Source of the DNA: Cucumis sativus
Lineage: Eukaryota; Streptophyta; Magnoliopsida; Cucurbitales; Cucurbitaceae
Assembly (NCBI RefSeq): GCF_000004075.3
Contig: NW_022279525.1
Coordinates: 48,282-112,281, forward strand
Reading direction: 5' to 3'
DNA length: 64,000 nucleotides
Made by a program: the position numbers and the translations under genes. Shown one piece after another: positions 1 through 11,029 of the stretch. How positions within the stretch are numbered: the first letter of the stretch is position 1; each line of letters starts with the position of its first letter. The notes under the pieces were generated by a model. The model made no database searches. It saw nothing but the letters and a program-made list of their open reading frames with translations, and was not told the DNA's origin.

Positions 1-880
1 ATGTCGTGGAGATTGATGTCATTCAATATCAAGAGGTCTACTTCTGTCAAATATTCGAGAGAGAGAAAATAAAGATCATACATTTACCTATACTATTACA
101 TTCTTATGTGGTTAATGTAATCTTGTATTTATTCCCATGCTTCCCATTCTATTATTTAAATAATATTTAAAAATAAATTATGAAAATTACTATTTTTTAT
201 ATTAAAATTTAGGAATTATAATAATCATATCCTACTGAAAAATTGAATTAGGCTTTCAACAAAAATGGTATTAAATAAGCTTAACTCATATCTCTTTATT
301 ATCTTAAATTAACTTTGCAAATGATACAAAAACAAAATTTAAATCATTTTCACTAGTTTGACAAAAACACTTAGAAAAAGAAATGACACCTCTTTTTTTT
401 TTGGCATAATTACGAATATCACAAATATGATGACAAGTAATTAGTGATACCAGACAGCTATTAGAGGGTTATCAGCTTTGACATTTGCTACTTTTTCAGA
501 TGCAGTGAAATCTATTATCATAAATTGCCGGTATCTCTTTATCAAAATTAGCAAATTAAGCATAATATAAGATTATAAAATTATTGAAATTTCCTCAAAA
601 GGTCATTTATGGTATCACTTCCACATCCAACCTATGAAGTTAAGTCCAACAACCTAGTGAAGGAATGGAATTCCTATAGTGGAAGTGTATGAATGTAATG
701 CCAAATAGAACAATTGAAATTCAAAAATTTCAAAAAAAAAAAAAGTAAAAACTAAATATGCTTCTAAAGGGGGAAAAAAAAAAACTAACCTTTGTAGAAT
801 GTCCGAAGAACACTTGTTTGAAATTGCCAAGAACACCGCAAAATCTTTGTCATTACTCTCGAGCTGAAAATCACATAAAG
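1..880. other. AT-rich stretch without a recognised gene
   Basis: No open frame here resembles a known protein. The first 71 bases form a short open stretch from an ATG to a TAA, but it is too short and too ordinary to call. There are runs of T near 391-400 and of A near 731-744 and 774-784. It may contain the far end of the LTR-like repeat that follows. Confidence 0.4.
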
Positions 881-1850
881 AGTTTTAGGTTGATGTAATT
901 TGCTACTATGGAAACTTTTAAAGAGATTTCAAAGAGAAATCGTGAAAAATCAAAGGAAGAGGTTATTTGTGTCTTAGCTTAACCATTTATTTAAAGAGAG
1001 ATGGATGGTAAAATTATCAAATAAATCTTCCTTATTTGTTTAAACTTTTATAGAGAGTCATTCTACTCATTAAAATAAAATAGAATTAATATAAATTTAA
1101 ACCATATTATATCTCATATAATACAAACTTTATATCATATTATATATAATATACGCAATGGTTTAGATATCTTAATTTTTTTATAGTTCTAATATGAATC
1201 GAATCCATATTAATTTTAATCTATAGTTTGTTTTTAAATCTTATTCATATTATTATTATCATTTGAATCATATTCAAATATTAATTTCTCTCGTAAATGA
1301 AAATCAAATTTATTTTGGTTTAATTTAAATTGTTCAAATTGATTAAATGGAATAAATTGTAATATAATGTATTTGATTCTCATTTATCTTTGTTGCTAAC
1401 AAGGGGATCTTATGGATCTACAGATTGAAACTTCAATTATAAGGGATTGATTAATTAAACACTTTAATTAAATTAAAAATCAATCTTCAATCATTAACTA
1501 TCAGTCATTCCAATAAAGACTGACTAAAGACTAACAGTTGCACTCTTCTTACTGTAGATATATTTTTGTGTCCATTAGATATAACCAATAAAAAGTGCAA
1601 TGTCCCTTCACAAATGCTCGTAAGTAAAGTTAGGCCAAAAGTTACCATTTTACTTTTGTAGTTAAATCTACTTCCTTAAGTACCATTGATTCATTTATCG
1701 AACAATAAGCTATAGTCTCACTAAACCTAAACTCCTCTCGAGCCAAAAGAGAGTGTGACCCACATTGTTCAAGTTCTGAAATCAGCCTTTTAGAGAGCAA
1801 GTTCTCTACTTGTTATATTTATAGGGAAGGAGTGAAGATTGATGTAACCT
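880..1850 (-). repeat. LTR-like dispersed repeat, copy a (truncated)
   Basis: The part from about 1500 to 1630 matches 26020-26120 almost word for word: the phrase for ACTGTAGATATATTTTTGTG occurs in both, with diverged flanks that keep the same order. The AT-rich part at 1250-1350, with a TCATATTCAAATATT-like stretch, corresponds to 25720-25750. A third copy lies at 34634-35990 in the opposite orientation. Copies b and c open with TGTTGG, as LTRs do; this copy appears to break off near 1850 before that end. No coding part is attached. I read it as a decayed LTR; the superfamily is not known. Confidence 0.5.
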
Positions 1851-2520
1851 TTCGACCATTGAAAGTATAAACAGAAGGGAGTCAAGCCGCATAATGCCTA
1901 AGAATTCCTTGCCCTTTTATAAGTTAGAGGAGAAGAAGATGATGGTTTCTCTCTCTAATCTTTCGTTAAGCTCTCACACATAAGATTGATCAAAGCCTTC
2001 TTCTTGAATTTCTTAAACGCCTAGCCTTCTCAAATGCCCAGTTGTTCAACCATTAAACTTTATGGTTGCAAGCTTTCTCACTTACAAGCCTTCCTCACAT
2101 AGCCTTGGCCGTCCATTTTCACTTACTAACCTCTTAGTATCTTCTTCCCTAGCACATGGTTAATCCTTCTCCCATAGCCAACGACACACATGGTTAATCA
2201 TTTCACCTAGCAATTTCTTTGTTGCCAAGCCATCTAATTCGCCTATGAGTTGTCTTTTAGAGGTTATTTCACGGTTGACTGCCTATCTTCTTTGCTCTTA
2301 ACACCTAGTACTCTTTCCTTTTGACACTTGGCCATTTTTCAACTAATTTTCCCTTTTATCTTAAACTCAAATCTTAATACTTTATTTTTCTATATGACTT
2401 TAATCACATTTTCTCTTATCTTTACCAGATCTTAACAAGTTTTAAAGGTCTTAGAAATTTTGAGGTTTCATATTTCTCACCCCCTTAACAAATTTCGTCT
2501 TCAAAATTTACAACTATCAT
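1850..2520 (-). mobile_element. Probable 3' end and LTR of a Ty3/gypsy relic
   Basis: On the minus strand, the segment near 2485-2515 reads as the acidic tail and stop (a FEDEI-like sequence, then a stop and a run of G) that commonly closes gypsy polyproteins just before the 3' LTR. What follows on the minus strand (2480 down to about 1850) is non-coding and contains duplicated ATGGTTAATC words near 2157 and 2192. It sits directly downstream of the gag fragment at 2690-3400 in the same orientation, so most of pol would be deleted. Boundaries are approximate. Confidence 0.35.
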
Positions 2521-2689
2521 TTTTATTCATTCAACTCTTAACATAAGTTAACTTGAAACTTAAAATTTAATTACAAGATCAACAACATCTATACAACACA
2601 AAAATACTTATCTTCTTAAATTTCTTTTTTGCTTTGCATTACTAGGTCCTTCTCCACTTGACAGTCACTTTTGATTGATTTATTAATGG

Positions 2690-3400
2690 AGAAGCTGTAC
2701 TTTGTTCTCCTTGTTGACTTACACATTTGTGGACAATTTCTTGCAAAATGTCCTGACTTCTTGCATCCAAAGCAAATGTCTCTACCTCTAAGACATTGCC
2801 CTAAATGGTACTTGCAGCACTAGTTACAAATAGGTTTACTGTTACCACTTGTAACTGATCTTTGGTAGTTGCCTACTGAACTTTGTGGCTGGAATAAATT
2901 CCATTTGGATCTGTTCTTAGAACTTCTTCCTTCGAACACTCCTATGTTAAAGCTTTTCCTTTTTTCTTGTCTAGCTTCACGAAGACTTGATTTTAGAACA
3001 TCTTATGGTCTTGTACTGTCTAGATTTTTTGTTACTAAACTTGCTCAACTCTTAATGCAGTTCTACTAACTTTGAAAAATCCATCCATTTAGATGTTGTC
3101 GTTATTGGAGTACGAATTTCTTGCCAAAGACCTTTCGCAAACTGTCGGCATCTATGACTTTCTAATGCCACTATGGGTTCTACATAACATGAGAGCTCTG
3201 TATACTTTCTCTTGCACTCCGCTACTAATAATGGATTTTGTCTTAACCTTAAGAATTCATCTCTCCTAGCTTCATAATAAGTATTTGGATAATATTTATC
3301 TTCGAATATTTTTCTAAATACTTTCCACCTCATAGTGTTTGTATTTCTCCTACGAGCCTAATGGATTTCCACTAGCCTTCTGCTTCCTTCTGAAGAAGAA
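2690..3400 (-). pseudogene. Ty3/gypsy gag fragment with CCHC zinc knuckle
   Basis: On the minus strand, 3333-3052 encodes 93 residues with the pattern W-x2-F-x3-F-x2-KYYP followed by a segment rich in R, L and E. This is typical of the retrotransposon gag (capsid) domain. Further along the same strand, 2774-2733 encodes a CCHC zinc knuckle (CFGCKKSGHFARNC, spacing C-x2-C-x4-H-x4-C). Frame breaks separate the two parts. Gag coats the element's RNA in virus-like particles. No protease, reverse transcriptase or integrase follows, so this is a deletion derivative. Confidence 0.75.
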
Positions 3401-4029
3401 AAATGGCTAACTTAACTTTCCTTTCCTCTAGTTATTCCATCACTTCAAAACATTTTTCCAACAAATTCAACCATGCCTCTGCATCAGCTAAATCCTATGA
3501 TCCATCAAAGATAGTAGCATCTAAAAATTTTCATCTTTCAATGTTACTTTTCTTGTCAGTTTTAATGTGGACCATCCCAACGATTCCATCAATTTTTGGA
3601 TAATTTCTTGATAACTTTGTTCATCTCTTCTAGTTGTCTTACTTGATTTAGTTTCAAGAGTTTAATCCTCTTCTATGTTTGTAGTAGGCATTTCTGCCTT
3701 TCCTGTACTCCTTCTTCAGTGGTGAGGCATTATGACTTTATGCATGCAATAATATCTTTAGATATTTGTATGTACTTATGACTTATGCATAATATTCTTT
3801 AACTCTTAATCTTAATCCAACTATTTTACTTGGTTAACCACTTAAACAAATACTTATAAAACACACATTTTATTGACATAAGTTTTACATATATATTGTC
3901 TTACAGTATTTCACAAACATAAAGAAACAACATTGATAAAGTTCGTACTAGTCCTCCCACTTTTACTGCAACAAACTACCATTTACCTAAGTTTATTCTT
4001 CCTTTCTATTGCCACTTCTACTCCTTTAC

Positions 4030-4565
4030 GAACAGATTAAGCTACTTCGGTTGATATCGATCTCGATCTTATCTCCACATGTTGGTCTAGTTTAAATGCC
4101 AAACAGTTGTTTTTGAAGTGCCCCATCTGATGACAGTAAAAACATTTTACTTCATCTATGAAACATTTTCCTCGATGAAATTTTTGGCATTTATAACATT
4201 GTCTTTTACTTTTTTGTTTAGATGTCACTTCTCCTATAAAATACAATCCTATAGATTCCTGCTTACTATCGGTATCCATTTCCCTAATTCTCATTTTCCT
4301 ATAATGTCTAGAATACAATTCTCTCCCAAACATATCTTGAAATATTTCTCAATCTTGACCTGCTTCCCTAGTCAAATCCCCTTTTATTGTGAGCCCCCAT
4401 TCTTTTGCTTCCTCCAGAAGCATGGTTTCTACTAACTTGACTTTTATATTATCTTCACAGTCGATAATAATTTACAAACATTCTCTTACTCTATTAATCC
4501 ACTCTTCAGCTTCAGTAAGGTATATAGATCCCCTAAACATATCTACTATGTACATCTCTAATCTC
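4030..4565 (-). pseudogene. Second Ty3/gypsy gag fragment with CCHC zinc knuckle
   Basis: Minus-strand reading from about 4560 gives a typical gag start (FRGSIYLTEAEEWINRVREC), then a stop codon near 4473, then more gag. The open part 4333-4037 carries two cysteine clusters, the second a clean CCHC knuckle (CFYCHQMGHFKNNC). The sequence differs from the gag at 2690-3400, so these are two elements or a nested pair. A degenerate initiator-tRNA primer-binding word (TGTTATCAAAGC on the minus strand, near 4815-4826) lies upstream, preceded by a GTGTGACA-like LTR end. That supports a 5' LTR beginning at about 4828. Confidence 0.7.
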
Positions 4566-4826
4566 TAATCTCCCACGAGGGTTTTGGTTAGTTTTTCCAT
4601 TGAATATGTGAGTTATAAACGTTTTTCTCTCCTTAGTAATTAACATTTGAACAGTGAACAAAATTTTTACTCGCATAGCTTTCAATAAGATTGTGTCCCA
4701 GTTTTTGCTTATATACTTTGCCTGCCAATCAAATTTTTTTTATGGAACTTATGTTTATCTCTTTAACTTGAAATTAGTTTTAACTCTACTTTTATGTTCC
4801 TTAGGAACTAACTTTTGCTTTGATAA

Positions 4827-5335
4827 CATTTGTCACACTTACTTCCAGATCACATGCTACAAACCTATAAGATGGTGTGATGTCTACTGAAATAATTCTC
4901 CTTTCAAATAATACTAGCTAACCCTTGACCTCAAATCTTTAAACACATTTGCAAGCAGAAGTCTTAATCTTAGAAATAAATTAAAATTGTAGTGTAAACC
5001 ATTTAGAAAATAACTTTATAAATGAAAACACAAGTATAAGAAATATAAGTTTTCATGAACTGTTTTAAACTGAGCATGAAGTCACAATTTTTATAATACT
5101 TCTTTTCATGATCGAAAGGGCTTGACAATAGATTCACAATTTGTACTCATAATGAGAGAACATTTTGAAAGGATAAATCAAAAGACTTGGTGAGCAATAA
5201 ATTTATAAATAGGCTTTCTTCAATAGTTTAGCATAAAACCGTGACTTAAATAACATTCATTGGTAAACATTTACTTCATAACATAATATTTGGCAACACT
5301 AAGCTTTTGATAACATTGTTGGAGCACCTGAAAAA
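4827..5335 (-). repeat. Probable LTR of the gag element at 4030-4565
   Basis: Minus-strand sequence just before the degenerate primer-binding site ends in a GTGTGACA-like word, as many plant gypsy LTRs do. No coding sequence is visible from 4827 to 5335. The left boundary is inferred and I did not find a matching second LTR by eye. Confidence 0.3.
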
Positions 5336-6717
5336 GTTAAGGAAATTATTATGGGTATTACATTAAATGGAATTGAAAGTTATGAAATTTATTTGGCGTT
5401 AGATTAATTAAATTTAGAAGTTAAGAAATTTATTTGGTGTAATTTGACATGAAAGCCCAATGTTCCAAGCTCAAGCTGTTCGAGGATTAAAACTTTCGAA
5501 AATGAAAGTTTCTCAAAGATGGAAGATTGCAATGTCCCAAAAATTAAGGTAATACTACTGAATTTATTTATCTTAATCTTATTTAATTATGTTAGAATTG
5601 TTGAACGTTAATTTGAATATTTGATTTAGAATTGATAGTTTTATGGAATTTGAATTAATTAAATATTATTAGTTGAATATTTAATTAATTAGTAGAATGG
5701 GATTTTTGGTCTTGTTGAGGTTGAATTTAATTAAATAATTTGGTGTTTTTGGTATTATTGAGTGAAAATTTTGTTAGACATTTAATAATTATATGTATAG
5801 TGGTTATATATATAATTATTATGGAAAAGAGTAAAATAATATTATCTCTGAAAATTAGTTACCCGAACATAATTAATTATTTTGGAAAAAGATAAATATG
5901 GATTGTGGAGAGAAGTTATGATTGGATAAATAAGGAAAGAGAAAGAATAAGATTTATTTTTTAAAAAAATTGATAATTATATATTGGAATATAATTATTG
6001 AGAAAAGAAATATAAATTGTTTGACCGTTAACTTTTATTAATTATCTTGAATTATTTGAGTGTTCTATTAAGGAATATTAGAGCTAAAATTTAATTATTG
6101 AGTTAAGATAATTTATGTTGAAATGTATGATATTGATAAGAAGATTTGGTTAATTAAAAGAACGGAAGATTTGAGATAATTTGGGATCTTCAAAGGAAAA
6201 GTTTGTTGGAGGTAATGGAATTAATTAAGTATACATATATATTTAATTAAGAATTTAATGATATCAAATGGCTTTCAAACAGTAATTAAATAGCTATTGG
6301 AGGGCTATCAAACAGTAATCATAAGCTTATCGATTTTTAAATTTACTACTTTTGTAATTTAAAAAATATAGTGACATGGTTCCTATTATTGTAGATTTTT
6401 TGCTATTTTTGCAAAGGCCGGAATAATTAATATGAAAAAGTAAAAGTTAATTATATGATTGAATATATTTATAACAGTTGAAAAATAAGATAATTAATTA
6501 GAAGAGAGATGATTGATTTGATTGGTGCTTGGTTGTTCTCCATATGCGATAACTCATTCGTCATTATCACTGTATGCGAAGTACTCACTATATACCTCTT
6601 CATTGCATTGAGTACATATTTTTCTACTGTTTGCCCAAGTATAAGCAAAACAAAAGGTTTATCTGGATGATAGAAAGTCAAACACGAAAAATTGATAATT
6701 AACATATAAAAGAGTAC
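5335..6717. other. AT-rich stretch without a gene
   Basis: The stretch is rich in AATTAATT and TTAATTAA words. It contains a short tandem near 6265-6325, where a phrase around TCAAACAGTAAT occurs twice about 40 bases apart. No protein-like frame is visible. It ends exactly at the CACTA terminus at 6718. Confidence 0.5.
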
Positions 6718-7340
6718 CACTACAAGAAAAATGGTCTACGACGACAGTTATTTTCTGTCACAAATTTTATTTGTGACAGTTATTTACAGTCATAGTATCG
6801 CCTGTTGTGGAAAGTCCATCTATGATAGTTTCAATAAGTGTTTTCATGATAAAAAATAAATGTCGTTATTTAATATTTCATGACAACAAATAATTTGTCA
6901 TCTTTTATTTTATGACAACAAATAACTGTCATCATTTGCATATTGACGATAGTTATAAAAAGTCATGAATTCGTATAATATGACATTTTTTTTCTGTCAA
7001 GGATATGTCAATCATGACATTTTTTATAAAATCAAATGTTATTGTTTCGATATTGACAACAATTACAAAATGTCACAAGTTCGTGTATTATGACATTTTT
7101 TCCTTCGTGACAATTTTTATAAAATTAAATGTCATTGTTTTGATATTGACGACAGTTACAAATATGTCATAAATTTGTATATTATGACATTTTTTCTATC
7201 GTATATTTCTTAATTTACTACATTTTTTTTACAATAAAATACATGTCGTGTTCTTATTGTCGCTATGCCATTAATCACAAAGTTGTTATAATAAATCACA
7301 CTCATAGGACAACAAATAGTTAACACTTTAATATATATAC
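6718..7340 (+). mobile_element. CACTA (En/Spm)-type transposon end with subterminal repeats
   Basis: Position 6718 starts CACTACAAGAAAAATGG, the standard terminal inverted repeat of plant CACTA transposons. The next 600 bases repeat a motif of the form TATTGACGACAGTTACAAA-TGTCAT followed by TATGACATTTTTT, in direct and inverted orientation. The clearest units are near 6940-6995, 7049-7102 and 7141-7192, about 95-110 bases apart. Such subterminal arrays are where CACTA transposases bind. I found no transposase frame and no matching opposite end, so this is a fragment or a non-autonomous copy. Confidence 0.7.
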
Positions 7341-7388
7341 GCTATAATATACTTTGTAATATCCGTACACTAGGATTGACTAATAACA

Positions 7389-7410
7389 TTTTTTTTTTTT
7401 TTTTTTTTTT
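7389..7410. repeat. T homopolymer (22 bases)
   Basis: An uninterrupted run of T. It lies shortly after the CACTA subterminal region and could be a retroposon tail in reverse or a simple slippage tract. Its length in the assembly is unreliable. Confidence 0.9.
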
Positions 7411-8500
7411 GTTAAATGTAGTTTACATACAAGAAGAATAAACATTGACATTTTTAGCTACCAAAAAGCCTAAAATAAGTACATTGGAACAAAAAATTTG
7501 CTACCAACCATACAAAAAGTTTTATATAAACTAATTGCTCCAATATGGCTTCACTGCTCCAATAGATTCTTCCAAATCTAGTAAGAAAACAAAATCTCAT
7601 TTTAGAGTATGACTAAAGAACATTTCCAAAGCAAATCAATTCACAAGTAAACAAAAACATAAAGTTTGTATACCTAAAACTCTCATAAATCAATCAAGTC
7701 ACATGAGTGCCAAATTTGTTTGGAAGAATGAACATTGTTGCTTTAGTAGTTTAACATGTAGAATCCTAAATCTAGAAATTTTCGCTGAATACAGTTAAAC
7801 CATAGAAGTAAAAGAACTTCAAATTATAATCCTAATTAGACTCCACCTATAAAAATGATTTATAGACTAAATGTAGAAATATAGTCACGAGAAGACACAA
7901 GAGTATACATGGAAAGAGGAAAGAAAACATAGAAGAGTATACATGGGAAGATGAAAGAAAACACAGAAGCTACCCAAGGTTTTCAGAATCAACTTCCAAC
8001 ACAAACGAACAACTAAAAATCAAGGTGAACTAGGTACGAACTAATCAAATCCAATTTCCAACAAGTACGAAGTAAGCCAAAAACATTCAAATACTACTAT
8101 AGCTGCAACATAGTCATAGCACTTTAACAAACATAAACTAATCAAATCCAATAACTTCAACAAACTAAAGTTGCAAGAATACTTTTAAATAAATATTACA
8201 TGTTAACTATATTGTTAGATTGTCTGAACTTCTTTATATGTTAGAGGTATCCTCTTGAGTTGCTAGCCTTCGTAAGATATACTTTTGTAAGTTCCTTTAA
8301 GAAAAAGAGAAACAAGTAGTACAAGTAGTTTGCATATTCATTCACCTCCATCTAAACGAAAACAAACAAATCCTTTAAGAAACAAATTGAAAAAAAAAAA
8401 AAACTAAAAGTAGTTTAGCTCAACGACATTGACATGATATTTATATGTAAACGTTTGAAGATTTAGTTCCTATATGACAGTTGTCGAAGTAAATAAAAAT
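7411..8500. other. Gene-free stretch
   Basis: AT-rich sequence with many A-rich words and no frame that resembles a protein. Near-duplicate phrases (an ACTAATCAAATCCAA-like phrase near 8040 and 8138; an AGAGTATACATGG-like phrase near 7900 and 7934) suggest local duplication. Confidence 0.4.
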
Positions 8501-8504
8501 AAAT

Positions 8505-8840
8505 TTAAAAGTAAAAAGAAAGTGAAAGTGAAGGTGACAGAAAATATAATAGAGAAATGATTCTTTCCAAGTAGCTTTCAAAGAAAGCAAAACAAACTTC
8601 CATTAACAAATTGATATAAGTTGTATTTGTTGTATTGAAATTGGGTACCCCACCAAATGTAAGGAAAAAACCAAAGAGTATTTTGGATAAGAAGGAAGGG
8701 TTGGTAGTTGTGTTTATTTTGTGTCCACATCCATCATATATGTCTTTTATTGACACTTGTATTTCATTCTCTTCTTTCTCTACCAATTCTTTTCCGTACC
8801 ATGGGCTGCCTTTTTGTCCTCCTCTAATACACTTCCACAT
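8505..8840 (-). CDS. Possible small hypothetical protein (111 codons)
   Basis: I do not recognise this protein. The first 50 or so residues from the ATG at 8840 are compositionally protein-like: charged, with a GSPWYGKELVEKEENEIQV stretch and two cysteines. After that comes a hydrophobic segment (ILFGFFLTFGGV), then a low-complexity tail that is probably not coding. A spliced first exon is possible. The opposite strand is also open over much of the same interval (8635-8925) but encodes a low-complexity S/F-rich product, which I take as the shadow. Confidence 0.22.
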   Translation of the reverse strand: MWKCIRGGQKGSPWYGKELVEKEENEIQVSIKDIYDGCGHKINTTTNPSFLSKILFGFFLTFGGVPNFNTTNTTYINLLMEVCFAFFESYLERIISLLYFLSPSLSLSFYF

Positions 8841-8999
8841 CTTCCTTTCTTTCTCACAAACTCTTATTTCTCTCTCTTTCTTTTATTTTACTTTTCCTAA
8901 ATTAGCTTTTAAACATTCAATCTAACACATCACAATAGTTTGTGTGTATAGTATTTACAAAATGTGAGTTTTAGGTTAATGAGTACAAGTGACCTAAAG

Positions 9000-9110
9000 A
9001 TTCTTTTGATAGACTTGTATCAGTTCCTATCACATATATAATTTGATACACTTCTATCAGCATCCTATTAGTGTCTATCCTATTAGTGTCTATCAGATGG
9101 CAAGAAAAGA
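9000..9110. repeat. Short CTATCA/TGATAG dispersed repeat
   Basis: The phrase TATTAGTGTCTATC occurs twice in tandem at about 9064-9096, after words of the form TGATACACTTCTATCAG. The same family (TGATAGAC, TCTATCA, TTGTAAA neighbours) recurs near 15545-15620, 17085-17125, 21160-21260 and 21680-21760. It looks like a dispersed simple-sequence-derived family. Confidence 0.5.
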
Positions 9111-9369
9111 AAAGGCTAAAACTGCAACCCAAAAGAGGAGGAAGCAATTGAGGGTGATTGATATAGGGTTATTGGTATGTTGTTATCTATTATATTCCGC
9201 ACCAACCTCCATGCTCCCTCCTTTCACATGCTTTCATCAAGTTATGCAGATTGAAATTTGTTTTGCTACTCTTACTAGCTTAGGGCTTTTATCCAGAGGA
9301 CTCAGGTTTGCCCTTCTCCTTGTAATCTTTTGCGTTCATCTTTTCTTCTGTGTCTGTGTTTCTGCTTGA

Positions 9370-10620
9370 TCGATTATCATAATTCTTTTCATTGTCTTTG
9401 TATATTGACCTCACAGTTGTGAGATTCTCCATATTACTTTTGTAAAACATACACACATCTATTTTGATGTAATAAAATTGTAGAACCAAATAAAAGTAAA
9501 TTACAAAATTGAGAGGTTAATTTAATATCTTTCTTTCTTTTTCTTTCTGGACTAGAGAAAATTGAAGAGAGGTTTGAATGTGTGACTTGAAAAAGATAGA
9601 AATGATAAACATGGTTGGATGTTTGCAAAATAAGGATTTGAGCAAATATTGTCATTCTGCCCTAATGTATCACCATGAAAATGAAATTAATCATGCACCA
9701 TTTACGTTTGGGTGTTTTTAGAGAAGTTCAAAACGGAATTCAACTTTAGAACCAGTTAGGGTTTCAAACATAAATTACTATTAAAATCAAACTCAAAACC
9801 TTACCACCAAGAGTTTCAATTTTAGCAGAATCCAGATATATTTTTCTAATTAAAATTATTTATGGTTCTTTATTTGTAAAAGAGTAAACTCCATTAACCC
9901 ATAATAATATTAATATTACTGAGATATAAGAAAATGAAAAGGATATGATTCTCATTTGTTTTGGTTTTGGTTTGTTTGATATTCCTCTTTTATATTGCTA
10001 ATTGAATAAACAAAACAAAAGGTATGGAAAAGAGGGAGAAAAAAGTGGAGTGTCCTGCGATTGTACTTGACAATGTCCGGCAAAATCATCAACTCAACGA
10101 AACAAAAATAAGAAATCACCAAATCCCACTAGTATTAAAAAAATACATCAAATAAAAGGGGATATGGACATTCATATTTTTCATGTACCTGTTTAAAACA
10201 ATAATAACTTCACATACAGATTCATATCATTAAAGCAATGCTAAATCTAGGGAATAAATAAATACAAGTTAAATAATTTGGATGCCACAATGTGTATAAA
10301 CTCTTACTTTTTTCTCCACTCAACAACTTTATTATATATATTGAAAAAGCATGAAAAAAGTTAACATAATTATCAAAAGTTGTTAATGGACACATGTTCT
10401 CTCTCCATCTCTGTTTCTCATGATCATTTAGATTTGAAAAAACGGTTGCACATCATTTGAATATATATATATATATATTAAATACAGTGTCTAAATAAAG
10501 AAAATTAAGAGGACACTTTTCTGATTATATAATTAAGAAAATTGGACTTGATAATGTTGGTAAATTTACACCCCAAATATTTGATAATTATTGTATGTCT
10601 ATTGGGATAAGTGTTGAACA
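9370..10620. other. Gene-free AT-rich stretch
   Basis: No recognisable gene. It contains an (AT)n microsatellite at about 10459-10478 and pyrimidine-rich words near 9525-9550. Open frames here are short and of low complexity. Confidence 0.45.
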
Positions 10621-10624
10621 TCTT

Positions 10625-10980
10625 AGGAGTGTAAACAGGTTGGGTTGGGTTGGGAGACAACCCATATTTTCTGGTTGGTTATGTTGGCAACCTGAATAAC
10701 TAGATTAATTTTCAACCTCATCAAATCCAACCTATAAAATATGGGTTGTCCGGTTATATATATATATTTCTTTTTCATTTTCAACCCTATCTTATGCAAT
10801 TATTTAGCTCTCTACCTTCAAACGATCGTTTATTTCTTACACAATCGATTAATTTTTTATACGATCATTTAACTTCCTACACGATCATTTAACAAAATAC
10901 TCCTAACTTTAATTTTATTAAATAATATATATATTAATTCGGGTTGGGTTGGGTTTAACCAAATCCTATAGATCATGTTC
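10625..10980. mobile_element. MITE-like repeat with GGGTTGGGTT ends
   Basis: The left part has a GGTTGGGTTGGGTTGGG tract at about 10638 and an AACCCATATTTT / AAATATGGGTTG inverted pair at about 10660-10745. A second GGGTTGGGTTGGG tract lies near 10940. Such GGGTT-rich, non-coding, internally inverted elements of a few hundred bases are common plant non-autonomous (hAT-like) elements. The middle contains an ACGATCGT-type array described separately. Ends are approximate. Confidence 0.4.
10815..10895. repeat. Tandem ACGATCGTTT-type repeats
   Basis: Four spaced variants of the palindrome-centred word (AAACGATCGTTT, ACACAATCGATTAA, ATACGATCATTTAA, ACACGATCATTTAA) at a spacing of about 23 bases. 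The same word family builds larger arrays at 16560-16880 and 17200-17385. Confidence 0.65.
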
Positions 10981-11029
10981 ATATACAAAATCGTTTAGCA
11001 TAATCATTTATAAAACATTTGCAATTAAT

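Noticed and set aside
9043..9369. 108-codon frame starting in a CTATCA repeat
   Set aside because: The K/R-rich MARKEKAKTATQKRRK start is suggestive, but the rest is C/L/F-rich low complexity and begins inside a dispersed repeat; not enough to call a gene.
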